DNA of 64,000 nucleotides from Dillenia suffruticosa (taxonomy: Eukaryota; Streptophyta; Magnoliopsida; Dilleniales; Dilleniaceae): NCBI GenBank assembly GCA_033439265.1, contig JAVTVX010000013.1:23890000-23953999 (forward strand). Reading direction: 5' to 3'. Below are positions 24,492-35,274 of the stretch, one piece after another. Below the pieces are notes generated by a model that saw nothing but the letters and a program-made list of their open reading frames with translations, was not told where the DNA came from and searched no databases. The position numbers and the translations under genes are program-made. Position 1 is the first letter of the stretch; every line of letters starts with the position of its first letter.

Positions 24492-24865
24492 TCAAAAGAG
24501 GACAGGATTCTTTTCAAGCTTCCAGGAAATGATCGGCCAACCTCTCGATGAGGCAACATCCTTTAGTTTCCCATCCGGGTTCACTGCATGAGGGCAACCG
24601 ACCTGTACATTAGACACCAATTGTAAAATCTTGCATTTTTCATCCACTCCACTTCAGTCAAAAGAATCTGGGGACTTACAATCTCAAGCATGCACAAATC
24701 GGCAATACTGTCTCCAAATGCCAAGCTGCTAGAAAGGCATATCTGGTGCATCTTTGCGTATCTCTGCACAAAATTGGCTATCATTGAACTCCTTGCACCA
24801 GCACCTCTCACTTCAACTGTGAACTTCCCATCTTCCTCCGTAAGCTCACTTGCATATACAAGGAC
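24492..24865 (-). pseudogene. HAD-phosphatase pseudogene remnant, copy 2
   Basis: Only the last exon (24602-24492, VGCPHAVNPDGKLKDVASSR...) and most of the motif III exon (from about 24862 down to 24680, SLAFGDSIADLCMLE) remain. The motif I and middle exons seen in units 1 and 3 are removed by a deletion whose junction lies at about 24862, where sequence jumps into what in unit 1 is position about 13670. Confidence 0.8.
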
Positions 24866-25421
24866 ATCTCCTTTGAGTCCTTGAAAGTTGATTTCTCCGG
24901 CATAGTCACTTTTATCATATTTTGAAAGTTTTTTTTTTCTTGATTTGAATTCTAATTAATTCAAATTATTCCTACAAGAGATAATTGCTCTTTTGTTTTT
25001 TTGTTTTTTTTTAATATTTTTGAAAATTTTACTTTTTTCCCATGATAATGGTAGAAGTCTTTACGGCTAATTTTTGAAAATTTAATAATAAATTTATCAA
25101 TTGGCCCACCAACTACATGCCCCAAATATATTAAATAAATTTTATATATAACCTCAAAAGTTTAAGTGCGTCTGCACTTGGAAGCATAATGCGAATTTGG
25201 GGCCCAAGCCCAATAGGAGGGGCAGTCCATTTAGGTTCGGGGGCAATGTTACACTTGGGCCCTAACCTTTTGGGTTTGTCCATATGGGCCTATAAATGGA
25301 TAACCTGGCCCAGAGCATTTTTAGTGCGTGTCACTCATTCATTGGTGAGTCTTTATCTTCTCTCTGTCACGGCCATTGCAATCTCTTATCTTTTCGGAAA
25401 CAAAAGCAGAGGGCGCTGGCC

Positions 25422-25715
25422 GTGGCTTCGCTGATACGCAACAGTGGAACTCTTCTTCCACTCCACCTCTCTTCTCTCTCCCCCTTCTCCAAATCTCAAT
25501 CCCTCTTCATTTCTCTCTCCTCGTCTTCTCTTTCTCTCTCTTCCTCTCCCTGTCTCTCTCGCCTCCCTTCCGGTATACACACATTCTCTTTCTCCTTTGT
25601 CTCTCTCTCCTCTCTCTCTCTAATTTGCTGTCATTTGTGTTTCCTTCTGCTTCAGTGAACTGTGGAAGAGGCGATAAGAAGACGGCGAAAGGAAAGCGGT
25701 TCAACCGCTCTTTTG

Positions 25716-25760
<45 letters not shown>

Positions 25761-25979
25761 GTCATGTCAAATTTCATTGTAATAGACAAATAATCAGTCC
25801 TTTTTTGTTTGCTTATTGAATCGTGATGTTGTTGTTAATAGGCGAGACCTAGAGATAAGAAGAAAGGGAGAGGACCGCCTAGGGTTCCGGTGCCGCCTTC
25901 TCCGCCGAGGAAGGATCGATTTGAAGACGATGGCGAGAAAATCAAAATTGAAATCGATGAGTCTCTTTTTTCTAGTTAA
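25422..25979 (+). pseudogene. Plastid ribosomal protein bTHX (PSRP4) pseudogene, unit 2
   Basis: All three exons are present and the frame is intact: 25422-25572, 25656-25720 and 25842-25979, ending ESLFSS-stop. Two features argue against function. The start codon reads GTG (CCGTGGCTTCG against CCATGGCTTCG in unit 3). The exon-2 donor is gone: GGCAAT runs straight into the CT microsatellite, where the intact copy has GGCAAT|GTTG. This looks like a recently silenced duplicate; use of an alternative start and donor cannot be excluded. Confidence 0.8.
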
Positions 25980-27196
25980 AATTTGAGTTGATTTTAACTC
26001 TATCTTGCTTTTGCAACACGTCTCAACATTGATGAATTATTCGTTATTGTTTGCTCTTCAACACATGTGATTTCTTGTTCCCTAATCAAAATTCACTGTG
26101 TGTTTTATGAATTCCTGCCCCGATATCATTGAACTTTTGCTTCCAGTCCTATTTCATTGACTTTATTGCCCGTGCCTTTGATGGGCATTTTGTGTGTTCT
26201 GTGACGTGGGGCTTTTCCTTCGTAAATGTGTTTTATTCAAGCACGATGAGCAGTTGAAATTATGTTCCCTTCCTTTTTAAGCATGATGACTTTTGAACTA
26301 TGCACTGATTCTGAAGTAGAGCTACTATACACAAGTGCAGATGACACAGCAATATCCGATTAACAATTTGCTATCTGCTATTGGTTTGTGTAATCAGGAT
26401 ATCGGACATCATATATCTTAGTTGATAGGTTAAAAAAAACGTTGTGGCTCTCTGATTGCAGCTTCCAGATCAACCTTGCCAAGTCCACACAAACTCCTTG
26501 AGAGTTGGTCTTATATGCTGTTCTTAATCTTCTAGCATTCCTTTAGTCTTCTTCACCTTTACCCGATGAAAAGGTGGCGTCACCCCAAAAAACCTCTGCA
26601 TCAAGTCCAAGGACTGTATTCCTTCCTTTCTCCCTCTGATCCTTCCATTTTCATCAGCCCTCCATCTGTCTCTTTTACTTTCAACTTAAATAAATCGTTT
26701 CCCTTTACAATCTCCCCTTGCCCCTTTGTATTATAAACTCTTTGGTAGTCTCTCTCTGTCACTTTCTTTAGAACCCAACCTTTCCTGTGATACCAAATTT
26801 AGAAACAAGAACAACTTTGAATCATGATCTTTGTAATATTGGATCAAATAAAATTGGTTATTGAAATGTGTAAGATGAGTACCTGGAGCTGCAAAACCGC
26901 ATTTCACCTAAAAAGATTAGTCCTCATATACCGGTACGAATGCTGTTCGGATTGAGAGATGAATACTGTTGATGTTTACTGTTTCTCGTGTTGATACCGT
27001 TCCGACGGAGCAGGAAGAATTGCAATACAGAGAGAGAGGACTCTCTTGAGCAGTTGGCGTTGGGAGGATACCGAAGGAATGAGTTGGCAGAAATAATAAT
27101 AATAAAAAAGGCTCATCCCGTGCATAAAGTGCTTCCTGGCTTAATGCGGGGTAGGGGAAAGATGGGCGTATATATATGCAGCTTTCCCCTTGTATT

Positions 27197-27690
27197 TTGT
27201 CACGGACCCAAGTGATGAACTCAAACCCAAGAGGAGAACTTAGCCCAAAGATCGATCTGTTGGGTGAGAGAGCCTATTGGATTTAAATAGTATTTTATGA
27301 TTTATTGGGGATCCGATATGAAATTTGTAATATTACCCTTCCCTTGAGAAGCCAGACATCCACGAACAACTCTCACTCTCTTAAGTAGTATTTTATGATT
27401 TCTTGGGAATTCGATATGAAATTCGTAACATTACCCTCCCATTGAGAAACCGGACGCCCATGGACGGTTTTCACTCTGAACAGCTTTCACTCTGGTGGGT
27501 AGCCCTTTTCCTCTTTGGACGGCTCTCACTCCGACACCAAGTAGCCCTTTTCCATTTTGAACGGTTCATATGCCGGCACCAGGTAGCCCTTTTTCAAGTA
27601 GCCTTTCTCTAGGTAACCCTTTTCCATATTAGACCGGAGGTTTTGATACCAATTTGTCACGGACCCAAGTGATAGACTCAAATCTAATAA
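27197..27690. repeat. Unclassified repeat with 40-bp terminal direct repeats
   Basis: TTTGTCACGGACCCAAGTGA occurs at about 27197 and again at 27654, each continuing with a similar 20 bp, 457 bp apart. Between them is an internal duplication of about 100 bp (TAGTATTTTATGATTT at about 27290 and 27390) and a series of GTAGCCCTTTTCC-type repeats (27500-27630). There is no coding capacity. It is absent from the equivalent site of units 1 and 2. Confidence 0.5.
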
Positions 27691-27699
27691 GAGAAAATG

Positions 27700-27805
27700 T
27701 GGGATTTATAACACATTTTTGCAAAAAGGCTATTTTCACGTTTCGAATCCGTAATCTCGAGGTCACTAAAGGAGCAACTTAACGTTGCACCAAGACTCGC
27801 CCTCC
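27700..27805 (-). mobile_element. Au-type tRNA-derived SINE (5' part)
   Basis: The reverse complement starts GGAGGGCGAGTCTTGGTGCA and continues through an A-box-like TGGTGCAACGTTAAGTTG and a B-box-like GGATTCGAAAC to AATAGCCTTTTTGCAAAAA. This is the conserved head of the plant Au SINE, whose body continues GCCTCTTTGCAAAA. The usual 3' tail is missing, so it is truncated. Confidence 0.8.
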
Positions 27806-27854
27806 AAAAAATTTAAAAATAAATAATAATAATAATAAATAAATAAATAAAACC

Positions 27855-28235
27855 TCACGAATCATAATACATAGAGGACCTTTCTTTCTTGAGAATCAAG
27901 AAATGCAGTTGGGGTTGGGAGTATAAATAAGGAATTTGAGTTGGGAAAAATAACAATCTCAAGAATCACAATACAGAGAGGACTCTTCTTTCTTGAGAAT
28001 CAAGAAATGGGGTTGGGTTGGGAATATATCGAAGGAATTTGAGTTGGGGACCAAAAAAAAAATCCACTTTAAGAATCACAGGACGGAGAGGACTCTGCTT
28101 TCTTGAGAATCAAGATATGCAGTTGGGATTGGGAGTATACGAAGGAATTTGAGTTGGGGAAAAAAAAAACAACATCAAGAATTGCAATACAGAGAGGACT
28201 CTTCTTTGTTGAGAATCAAGTATTTGCAAGCATAG
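27855..28235. repeat. Minisatellite, about 4 units (unit 3)
   Basis: Same unit as at 10760-11170 (GAGAATCAAGAAATGCAGTT... GGAATTTGAGTTGGG), with repeats starting near 27855, 27960, 28070 and 28170. The linkers differ from units 1 and 2. Confidence 0.8.
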
Positions 28236-28613
28236 AACCAAGAAGAGAGAGAGAAAGGTAAGGATCAAGATCGGTGAGAAGAGGAAGAGATTTAAGTTCT
28301 TCCATAGATATTTCCCAGATGCCATCTCAACCAAAATCCAAAAAGTTCTTCCCAAACATGATTTAACCTCCAAAATCAAAAAAATAAAAATTAAAAAAAA
28401 ATCATTGAGAATTGCTTTAATCAAAAAACCCAAAATTAAACAAATTGTGTCGAGAGAGGGAGAGAGAACCTTTTCCAAGTGAGAAATCGAAGGCGAATCT
28501 TGATCGGATTTATCTGCGGAATCAACAAGATTCCATGATCTTACGTTTCTGAGTGCCATTAATCCAGCCAAATCAATAGACAAAAACATGAGAATCACTC
28601 GAAGTGGACACAT
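28110..28613 (-). CDS. Small MCPLR-type membrane protein, copy 3, altered C-terminus
   Basis: Exon 1 (28613-28470) is intact: MCPLRVILMFLSIDLAGLMA; note Asp inside the hydrophobic anchor where copies 1 and 2 have Ala. Exon 2 starts at 28367 and keeps VKSCLGRTFWILVEMASGKY and LWKNL. One extra base after that block then shifts the tail, and reading continues through the minisatellite to a stop at 28110, giving about 133 aa with a Leu/Phe-rich end instead of SxPSHRx. It may be a neutral drift product or a pseudogene. Confidence 0.5.
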   Translation of the reverse strand: MCPLRVILMFLSIDLAGLMALRNVRSWNLVDSADKSDQDSPSISHLEKVLSPSLDTICLILGFLIKAILNDFFLIFIFLILEVKSCLGRTFWILVEMASGKYLWKNLNLFLFSPILILTFLSLFLVLCLQILDSQQRRVLSVLQFLMLFFFSPTQIPSYTPNPNCIS

Positions 28614-29272
28614 GTTTAACCCCTAACTGAGAGGACTGTGTGTGTTGTGCATAGGAGAGAGGCTTTGAGGGGCCGACTCTGCGTCCGAATAAGGAAAACG
28701 ACCGAGTCCATTCGATTTATGTAGTATGGAGATTTTGTTACAAAGATCTGTGACAATTCACGTTCCCCCATTTTTTTTTTAAAGAAAAAAAGGAACGAAG
28801 TGGTATATGGGAGGGCATGTGTCTAAAGTTGTACTATATGACTTGTCGATTGTCATCGACGGGATTCATGGCACTCAGAAACTCAAGTCATGGGGTTTGA
28901 AATATTATTTTGGTTGCATAATTGGTGGTGGAAACAGCATTCTTCCTTGCAATCTGCCATTATTATTGAAAGTACAATTAGAAGGTTGCTTCAGATTATA
29001 GGAGGGGACTTGAAAACATGCGTACTTAAGCAACCTTGATTTCATTGTGATGACAATGGAGACTGCAGCAATAGAGACGGTGGAGATGGGACTTTTTGCA
29101 TGCATAAGCCACCAGGTATGATGCATAATTTAAGACATTTGTATTTATGATCTTAAATGCAGCCTGTGCAAATCATCTACTACTCTGCGAGTTGTAACTG
29201 AAGGCCTTGAGTTTAAGACATTCTTGGTCTGGAAGTTTTTGCAAAACCAAAGGATTACTTACGATCTCAAGC

Positions 29273-30330
29273 ATGCACAAATCTGCATTACTGTCTCCAA
29301 ATGCCAAGCTGCTAGGAAGGCATATCTGGTGCATCTTTGCGTATCTCTGCGCAAAATTGGCTTTCATTGCACTCCTTGCGCCAGCACCTCTCACTTCACC
29401 TGTGAACTTCCCATCTTCCTTAATAAGCCCAATTGCATGTGCAAAATCTGAAAATACTAGTTGATTAATGAAGATAACTTTGATGTTTAAGGAATATCTA
29501 TCTGAAATGTCTAGTCTCTGTGTCACAAGCTATCCTGCACCAAGTTCATGTGCTAGTGGAGCAATGAGGAAATCAAGTCAACCAGTCACCTTCACAATGT
29601 GGTAGCTGTGATTCTTAAGAAGTCGAATCAACTCCACTGCATCCCCAAATATTCTGATTTAATGACACCCTTTTGCATATGGTCAGTTTTCCATTTTCAC
29701 TCAGTTATAAAAGTTTAAGGTATGCATTTGATACCTAGGCTGGTAATAGTTCTCATATATCGTCCTGGCAATTCTCATCTAGTCCTTAGAAGAACGATCC
29801 TTAAACAAGGCATAGAAAAGGCGATTAAACATTGTCCTGTCGATCTGATCAATGATTACATAGAGAATGCAAAGCAATGCAAACCATGGAACCCAAAACA
29901 ACCGGGCACCCTTCGGAATTTCTCTGCCGCGGTTAACAAAATAGGCTGCTACAACATTAGTCCCGGTGATCGTGCCATTCACATGAAAAAATGCAGCAAC
30001 AAACTTTCTTGTTCCCTTGAAAGTTGATTTTGTGCCAACACTGCACATACTAGGACATCTTTTAGCTGTTCTTTTTTCATCTGGCAAAATTAGACATGGT
30101 AAAACAGAATTAATAAGGTAAAATATATATAAAAAAAGGTTGTTAATCTATAGAAGGGATGCAATATAAGAACCCGGTAAACAACTTGCAGAGGAGTTGA
30201 ATGACAGTTTAATGATACCGTGTTCATGAAATTTGTAATAATTTGGCAGTGTAGGTTGAGAGACCAAAGATATGATCATATGACCTATATTTCCAAAAGC
30301 AAGCTTTTTTGATGTGTTCGAGGGGTCCAT
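29273..30330 (-). pseudogene. HAD-phosphatase pseudogene, copy 3
   Basis: Motif I exon about 30075-29740: KFVAAFFHVNGTITGTNVVA. The DVDGT nucleophile and acid/base aspartates read His and Asn, so catalysis would be lost even if the frame were open. An in-frame TAG follows KDRSSKD. The middle exon (about 29660-29530) has TGA after VTG, and its donor is GATAG rather than GT. The motif III exon (29447-29273, SLAFGDSNADLCMLEI) is intact. The last exon found in units 1 and 2 is deleted. A reverse-strand open stretch at 30330-30180 (MDPSNTSKKLAFGN...) may be a first exon present only in this copy. Confidence 0.8.
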
Positions 30331-31090
30331 CTGAAACTATTCTTAATAATGTGATGGGGGTTTCCCTTTTTATAAGGTTAAGCCATCTCCGGAGAGATAC
30401 AACTAAGAGCATTGGCAATGGAAAAATAATTCCCTTCTGCGGATGATAACAATGCGATGCGATCTATGTCCTCATCCTAGTCCCATTGTATGGTATGAGT
30501 GAATCAGACACAAGTTGTTTTTGTTGAAAACCTTTGGCGGTTGCCCACCAATTTTGAATGTTGTTTCCTTTCATGTCATAACTAGAAAGATATGAGAAAA
30601 TTATATTAGTTAGTTTAGAAATATGTGACCACTGGGTGGATAAAAGAAATGAATACAGAGTTCAGCCAAGCCAACCCTTTTTGCAAGAAATTTATTTATC
30701 CAAGGGCTAAAAGGAGTGATTCTTTTTCTGCATAAGATTGGTATGGCAAATTGATCAAATTCTAGATTTGGGATAATAGTGGAAACCGCCATTATAGGTT
30801 GTAGATTCCTTAACCATCCTCATGTTATAATTGGAGCAACCACCTTTGACACTAACGTTATTCCTAGATTGTGATAGGTAACATCCACAAATTTGTTTTC
30901 AAATGATCCAGCAATCATAGCATATCTTGTCATTTAGGATTTGAACATTTTGTTCCAAAGGCACTGAATGACCTTATAAGAAAAGGGAATGGATGGAAGC
31001 TAGTTTCCTTCTAATAATAGATTAATATAACCAAGAATTAAAGAGACTGAATCTAATTTTATGGTCCGTCTTATCTATTTTAAAAGTTGC
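30331..31090. other. Sequence unique to unit 3
   Basis: Inserted relative to units 1 and 2, where the HAD region joins directly to the PSRP4 upstream flank. It may contain the original 5' flank of the HAD gene that the other copies lost. No gene supported. Confidence 0.4.
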
Positions 31091-31596
31091 TTGCTTGATT
31101 TGAATTCTAATTAATTCTAATTATTCTTGTAATAGACGCTTTATTTTTTTAAAATATTTTTTAAAAATTTTACCTTTTTATTTTTCTTAATAATGATAGA
31201 AATCTTGACCATTGATTTTTGAAAATTTAAGAATAAATTTTACCAATTGGCCCACCAACTGTATGCCCCAAATATATTAAATAAATTTTATATATAACCT
31301 CAAAAATTTAAGTGCATGTCGACCCTTGCAAACACATTGCGGATGAAAGTAATATTCGGGCCCAAGCCCAGTGGGTTGCAGTCCATTTAGTTTCTGGGGT
31401 ACTGTTATACTTGGGCCCTAGACTTTTGGGTGGGTCCACATGGGCCTGTTGGTGGATAACTGGCCCAGAGCCCATTTAGTGCGTGTCCCACATTCAGCGG
31501 TGAGTCTTTCTCTTCTCTCTTTCATCTCATAAAACGGCTACTCCAATCCAATCGGTCTCTTATCCTTTTTAGAAACAAAAGCGGAGAGCGCGAGCC

Positions 31597-31912
31597 ATGG
31601 CTTCGCTGATGCTCAACGGAGGAACCCTTCTTCCACTCCACCTCTCTTCTCTCTCCTCCATCTCCAAACCTCAATCTCTCTTCACTTCTCTCTCCTCGTC
31701 TTCTCTTTCTCTCTCTTCCTCTCCCTGTCTCTCTCCTCTCCCTTCCGGTACACACACTCTCTTTCTCCTCTGTCCTCTCTCTCTCTCTATATATATCTAT
31801 CTATATATATAATATGGTCTCGTTTGTGCTTCTTTCTGTTTCAGTGTACTGTGGAAGAGGCGATAAGAAGACGGCGAAAGGAAAGCGATTCAACCACTCT
31901 TTCGGCAATGTT

Positions 31913-31949
<37 letters not shown>

Positions 31950-32177
31950 TTGTCATGTCAAATTTCATTGTAATAAACAAATAATCAGTCTTTTTTTTGT
32001 TTGCTTATTGAATTGTGATGTTGATGATGTTGTTAATAGGCGAGACCTAGAGATAAGAAGAAAGGGAGAGGACCGCCTAGGGTTCCGGTGCCGCCTGCTC
32101 CACCGAGGAAGGATCGATTTGAAGACGATGGCGAGAAAATCAAGATTGAAATCGATGAGTCTCTTTTTTCCGGTTAA
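31597..32177 (+). CDS. PSRP4: Plastid 30S ribosomal protein bTHX (PSRP4/S31-like), 117 aa
   Basis: Small basic protein of the chloroplast 30S ribosomal subunit. Exons 31597-31747, 31845-31909 and 32040-32177 join in phase to 117 residues. The N-terminus is a Ser/Leu-rich, acid-free chloroplast transit peptide ([20 protein letters not shown]...). The mature part has the THX signature [20 protein letters not shown] and [16 protein letters not shown], then a short acidic plant tail ending in ESLFSG. Start, donors (CCG|GTAC, AAT|GTTG), acceptors and stop are intact here but not in the unit 1 and unit 2 copies. CT microsatellites flank exon 2 closely. Confidence 0.93.
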
Positions 32178-34381
32178 AATTTGAGTTGCAACTGTCTTGT
32201 TTATGTAATAGGTCTCAACATTGACGAATTACTCTCGTTATTGTTTGCTCTTCAATGTATGTGATTTCTTGTTCCCTAATTGAAATTCACTATGTCTTTA
32301 TGAATTCTTGCCCAGATATCATTGAGCTTTTGCTTCCAGTCCTATTTCAGTGACTTTATTGCTTGTGCCTTTGATGGGCATTTAGTGAATGAGATGAGTG
32401 TTGGCTTGTGTTCTTTATACTGTTAGTGTTCTTTGATGGTCCGTGCCTTTTGGTCATTTTTTCAAAGTGTTAATGTCCAATTTGACAACATTATTGCTAT
32501 TAATATGTTGGATGAATCTTAATTATAGTAGTTGTGATGAGTTTTGATGGAGTTACACTCCTTGCAATTGTGAATATTTGTAGGTTTGGATGAATAGGCA
32601 ATTGAATTTTCAAGGTTGATACATTTACTGATTCTCTACCATGGCCTCTCTAGATGTAGATAGATGGAACCTTGCGATTGAGGACTGTGATAAATTATAA
32701 GATACAAAATTTTTTGTTGAGTCACTTGCTTTCCTCTTGAAGATAGATGTTATGGAAACCTAATATGCCTACGTGGACACTGACACAGAGAGGCATTCAT
32801 GAATTGTGGAGGCATGCAAATAAATTTATGTTTTTTAATGCCTATTTTGTGTGAAGCTGGAATAGTGTTCTTGATAATTTGATATGCATGTTGACCCAAG
32901 AATTGAGGTATAAGCATACTCTTATCTGTTCTTCTCTTCTTCCTTTTCTATTAAATAAAAAAAGAAAGAAAGAAAATGCAGACTGTTCAACGATTTCCTA
33001 GAGAAAGTTCTTGTCATTTATGTTCTTATACATTCATTAGGACAGTGATCTATATGGCATTGAGTTGATTTTGGTTTCTGCACAATGTCGTCCTTCAGAC
33101 TGTGGCTCTTGGAATTGACAGTGATGCAAGTGCATCTTCTCTTTGTTCATTTCTACTAGGGATAGGACTAAGGACTGTAGCTTTTTTGCAACTGGTTTTA
33201 TTATCTTTTTACTTTATTGTGCAATGCAAAGACAGAGGCAGTGACTCGGGTCCCAGAAAGTGTCTAGTTATGAGCTGTGAGAGGAAGTCAAAAACTAATT
33301 GAATTGAATAATTTCATACTAATTGCGCCTTAGTTTATGGTTTATTGAGGTGATCTGTTATATTGTTGATTAATGTTACCTCATCACCATTTGGTACTAA
33401 TTCTATAGCAAAGGTCATTCTTGTAAGATTATTTAACATGGTTTATTTTGGAGGGATACTACTATTATCCCTAATTCGTATGCCAAAATACTTGCACAGG
33501 CTTAATTTATGGTCACCAATAACTTTAGGGCAGGTGCTTGGTTCATTATCGTACCTCTTGCGCATGCAATAACACTTAACCTACTATGCAACCGTTCTAC
33601 AGAAGTGTGAAGAATATTACTTGAAATTTCATTCCTCAGTCAACAGGAGCAGTAGACTAGCTGACTGATTCTTTTGCCCTGCTGTCAACCAAATATGCAA
33701 AACAAGCCATTCCTCCTGAGTGATGCCCATAGCACGGCTCCAAACCTTATAACATATCTGTAAAAATATAACAATATGTTGCAGCATGTGTGTGTGTGTA
33801 CGCATGTGCTGCGTTTGTATGTGTATGTGTATGTGTAGAATTGCTTTTGTTCCAGGGTCATTTCAGTTTCAGAAAATGATGAGCAAACTTAGCATGGTTG
33901 AGTTCTCTTTATATCTGAGGGTATTTTAATGAAGGAAGTCTAATGTCCATGAAATGCCCCCAATGTTTTGTCTAAACTTCATTGTTCACTTGCATTGAAA
34001 GTGTTAATGTATTTATCGGGAAACAAGCATTCCTTATAGGTGTTCCTTCTATTTCTATATTGGAAATGAAATCTAAAAATGTTCTTTTCTATATGTATGG
34101 ATTAGAATATTTGTGATCCAGTTTCCACTCTCTTTTATGCATCCTAAATTATTTATTAGGAGAGACCAAGAAAATTTAGCTTGACCTTGTTTCATTGCAT
34201 AATATTTTTTCCCTTAAAACAAAAGAAAGCACAATATGTGTCTTTATTGCCGGCTAATCCATTTGTTTATTCAGAGCCTTAGCCTTCTCTATTCCTCCCC
34301 CCCCCCCAGTGTTTCCCCTGTTTCAGTAACTCTGTGTAGGGAAGACCGCTGCTTGTTCTACTCTTGATATTGTTTTTGGTC
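32178..34381. other. Intergenic spacer 3' of PSRP4
   Basis: The first 200 bp match the 3' flank of the unit 2 PSRP4 copy. The rest is unique and non-coding. It includes a TG/TATG microsatellite near 33785-33835 and a C10 run at about 34298. The open frame at 33102-33302 lacks family features. Confidence 0.5.
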
Positions 34382-34990
34382 ATGGAGACATTTGAGATAA
34401 CTGAAGAAGATGATGAAGGAGGTTTTTTAGCCATCAACACAGAAGGCCAAAAAGAGAGGATTAGGCGGATCATTCAATATCAGAGGTCTCTGTATCTATC
34501 TTCAACTTCTTCTTCATCCTTTTCTTCTTCTGGTGCTTCTTGTTCTTCTTTATCTTCCTCCCGGAGAAGCAGCACCTTGTTAGACTTGATGAAAGGAGGA
34601 AGCACATCTTTAAGGAGATTATTTGACATGGAGCACACCAGTTTGGCAAATCACTTTGAGAATTACAGTGGCTCACCTATAACGAAGGCTATACCTCTTT
34701 GGGACACTGATACTGATAATGAACATTATGCTTCATGGACGCCAGTAAGGCAGATGTTATCTGCCAAAAGTCCTGGCAATGATGGAGGAAGTGGATTTGC
34801 ATCAGGTGGTAGCTTCTCAGATGGAGAATTTGGCTTTCAGGAGGCAGAAAAAAGAACAAGAAGTTGCAGGTTAGCTAGGACTAAGTCATTTAGGAGATTG
34901 CCCGGATTCAAGTTGAGGAGATACAGCGGCTTTAGATTTAGGTTTAGGTTTAGACGGTTGAGGATTATGATATGTGGTCGAAAATTTTGA
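34382..34990 (+). CDS. Hypothetical Ser-rich plant protein, 202 aa
   Basis: Single open frame starting at the first ATG (METFEITEEDDEGGFLA). The N-terminus is acidic, followed by a poly-Ser/Arg region (residues about 40-65), a middle with WDTDTD, ASWTPVRQMLS and a glycine-rich stretch, and a very basic C-terminus with an FRFRFRFRR repeat. There are no membrane segments or catalytic motifs. The biased charge layout, start context and isolated length make it a likely real gene. I do not recognise the family. Confidence 0.65.
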   Translation: METFEITEEDDEGGFLAINTEGQKERIRRIIQYQRSLYLSSTSSSSFSSSGASCSSLSSSRRSSTLLDLMKGGSTSLRRLFDMEHTSLANHFENYSGSPITKAIPLWDTDTDNEHYASWTPVRQMLSAKSPGNDGGSGFASGGSFSDGEFGFQEAEKRTRSCRLARTKSFRRLPGFKLRRYSGFRFRFRFRRLRIMICGRKF

Positions 34991-35274
34991 TACCGTTGTA
35001 TCTGCAGTTTTTGGTTCAAAAAATTCTCACGTTAACAAGCAATTTTGACAAACGTGTAATTACAAATTGCCAATATTGAAGAAAAGTTGCCAGATTCGCC
35101 TATTTCCATATGTGCATGCAAAGCACAGATGTGGAAAACATAGGTGTGACACCAAAACAAAAATATTCACAAAGCCCTCAATTCAAGAGCATACCTATAA
35201 TGAATTTGATGTGCTAAATTTATCTATGTAAATGAATTGTAATCATTCTTTTTTTTACTTTCTCATAGTTGATC

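Larger units (their letters stand above)
14640..26190 (+). repeat. Tandem segmental duplication, unit 2
   Basis: The most complete unit: segment S, full NPF gene, glycosyltransferase fragment, minisatellite, MCPLR gene, HAD remnant and all three PSRP4 exons with 3' flank. It is near-identical by eye to unit 1 over the shared parts. It begins inside what was PSRP4 intron 2 of unit 1 and ends at about 26190, where similarity to the flank of the unit 3 PSRP4 gene stops. Confidence 0.9.
26290..32380 (+). repeat. Segmental duplication, unit 3 (lacks S, NPF and glycosyltransferase fragment)
   Basis: Begins at the point equivalent to 10113 of unit 1 and runs through the minisatellite, MCPLR gene, HAD pseudogene and PSRP4. 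It is more diverged from units 1 and 2 than they are from each other. It carries insertions absent from the others: a 0.46-kb repeat and Au-SINE at 27197-27805, and about 1 kb at 30060-31090. Confidence 0.85.

Noticed and set aside
27197-27690. Solo LTR or small LTR-type element
   Set aside because: The direct repeats are only about 40 bp, with no TG...CA ends, primer-binding site or coding parts visible. Left unclassified.
27700-27805. tRNA gene
   Set aside because: A-box and B-box-like sequences are present, but there is no complete cloverleaf or acceptor stem; the sequence matches the Au SINE head.
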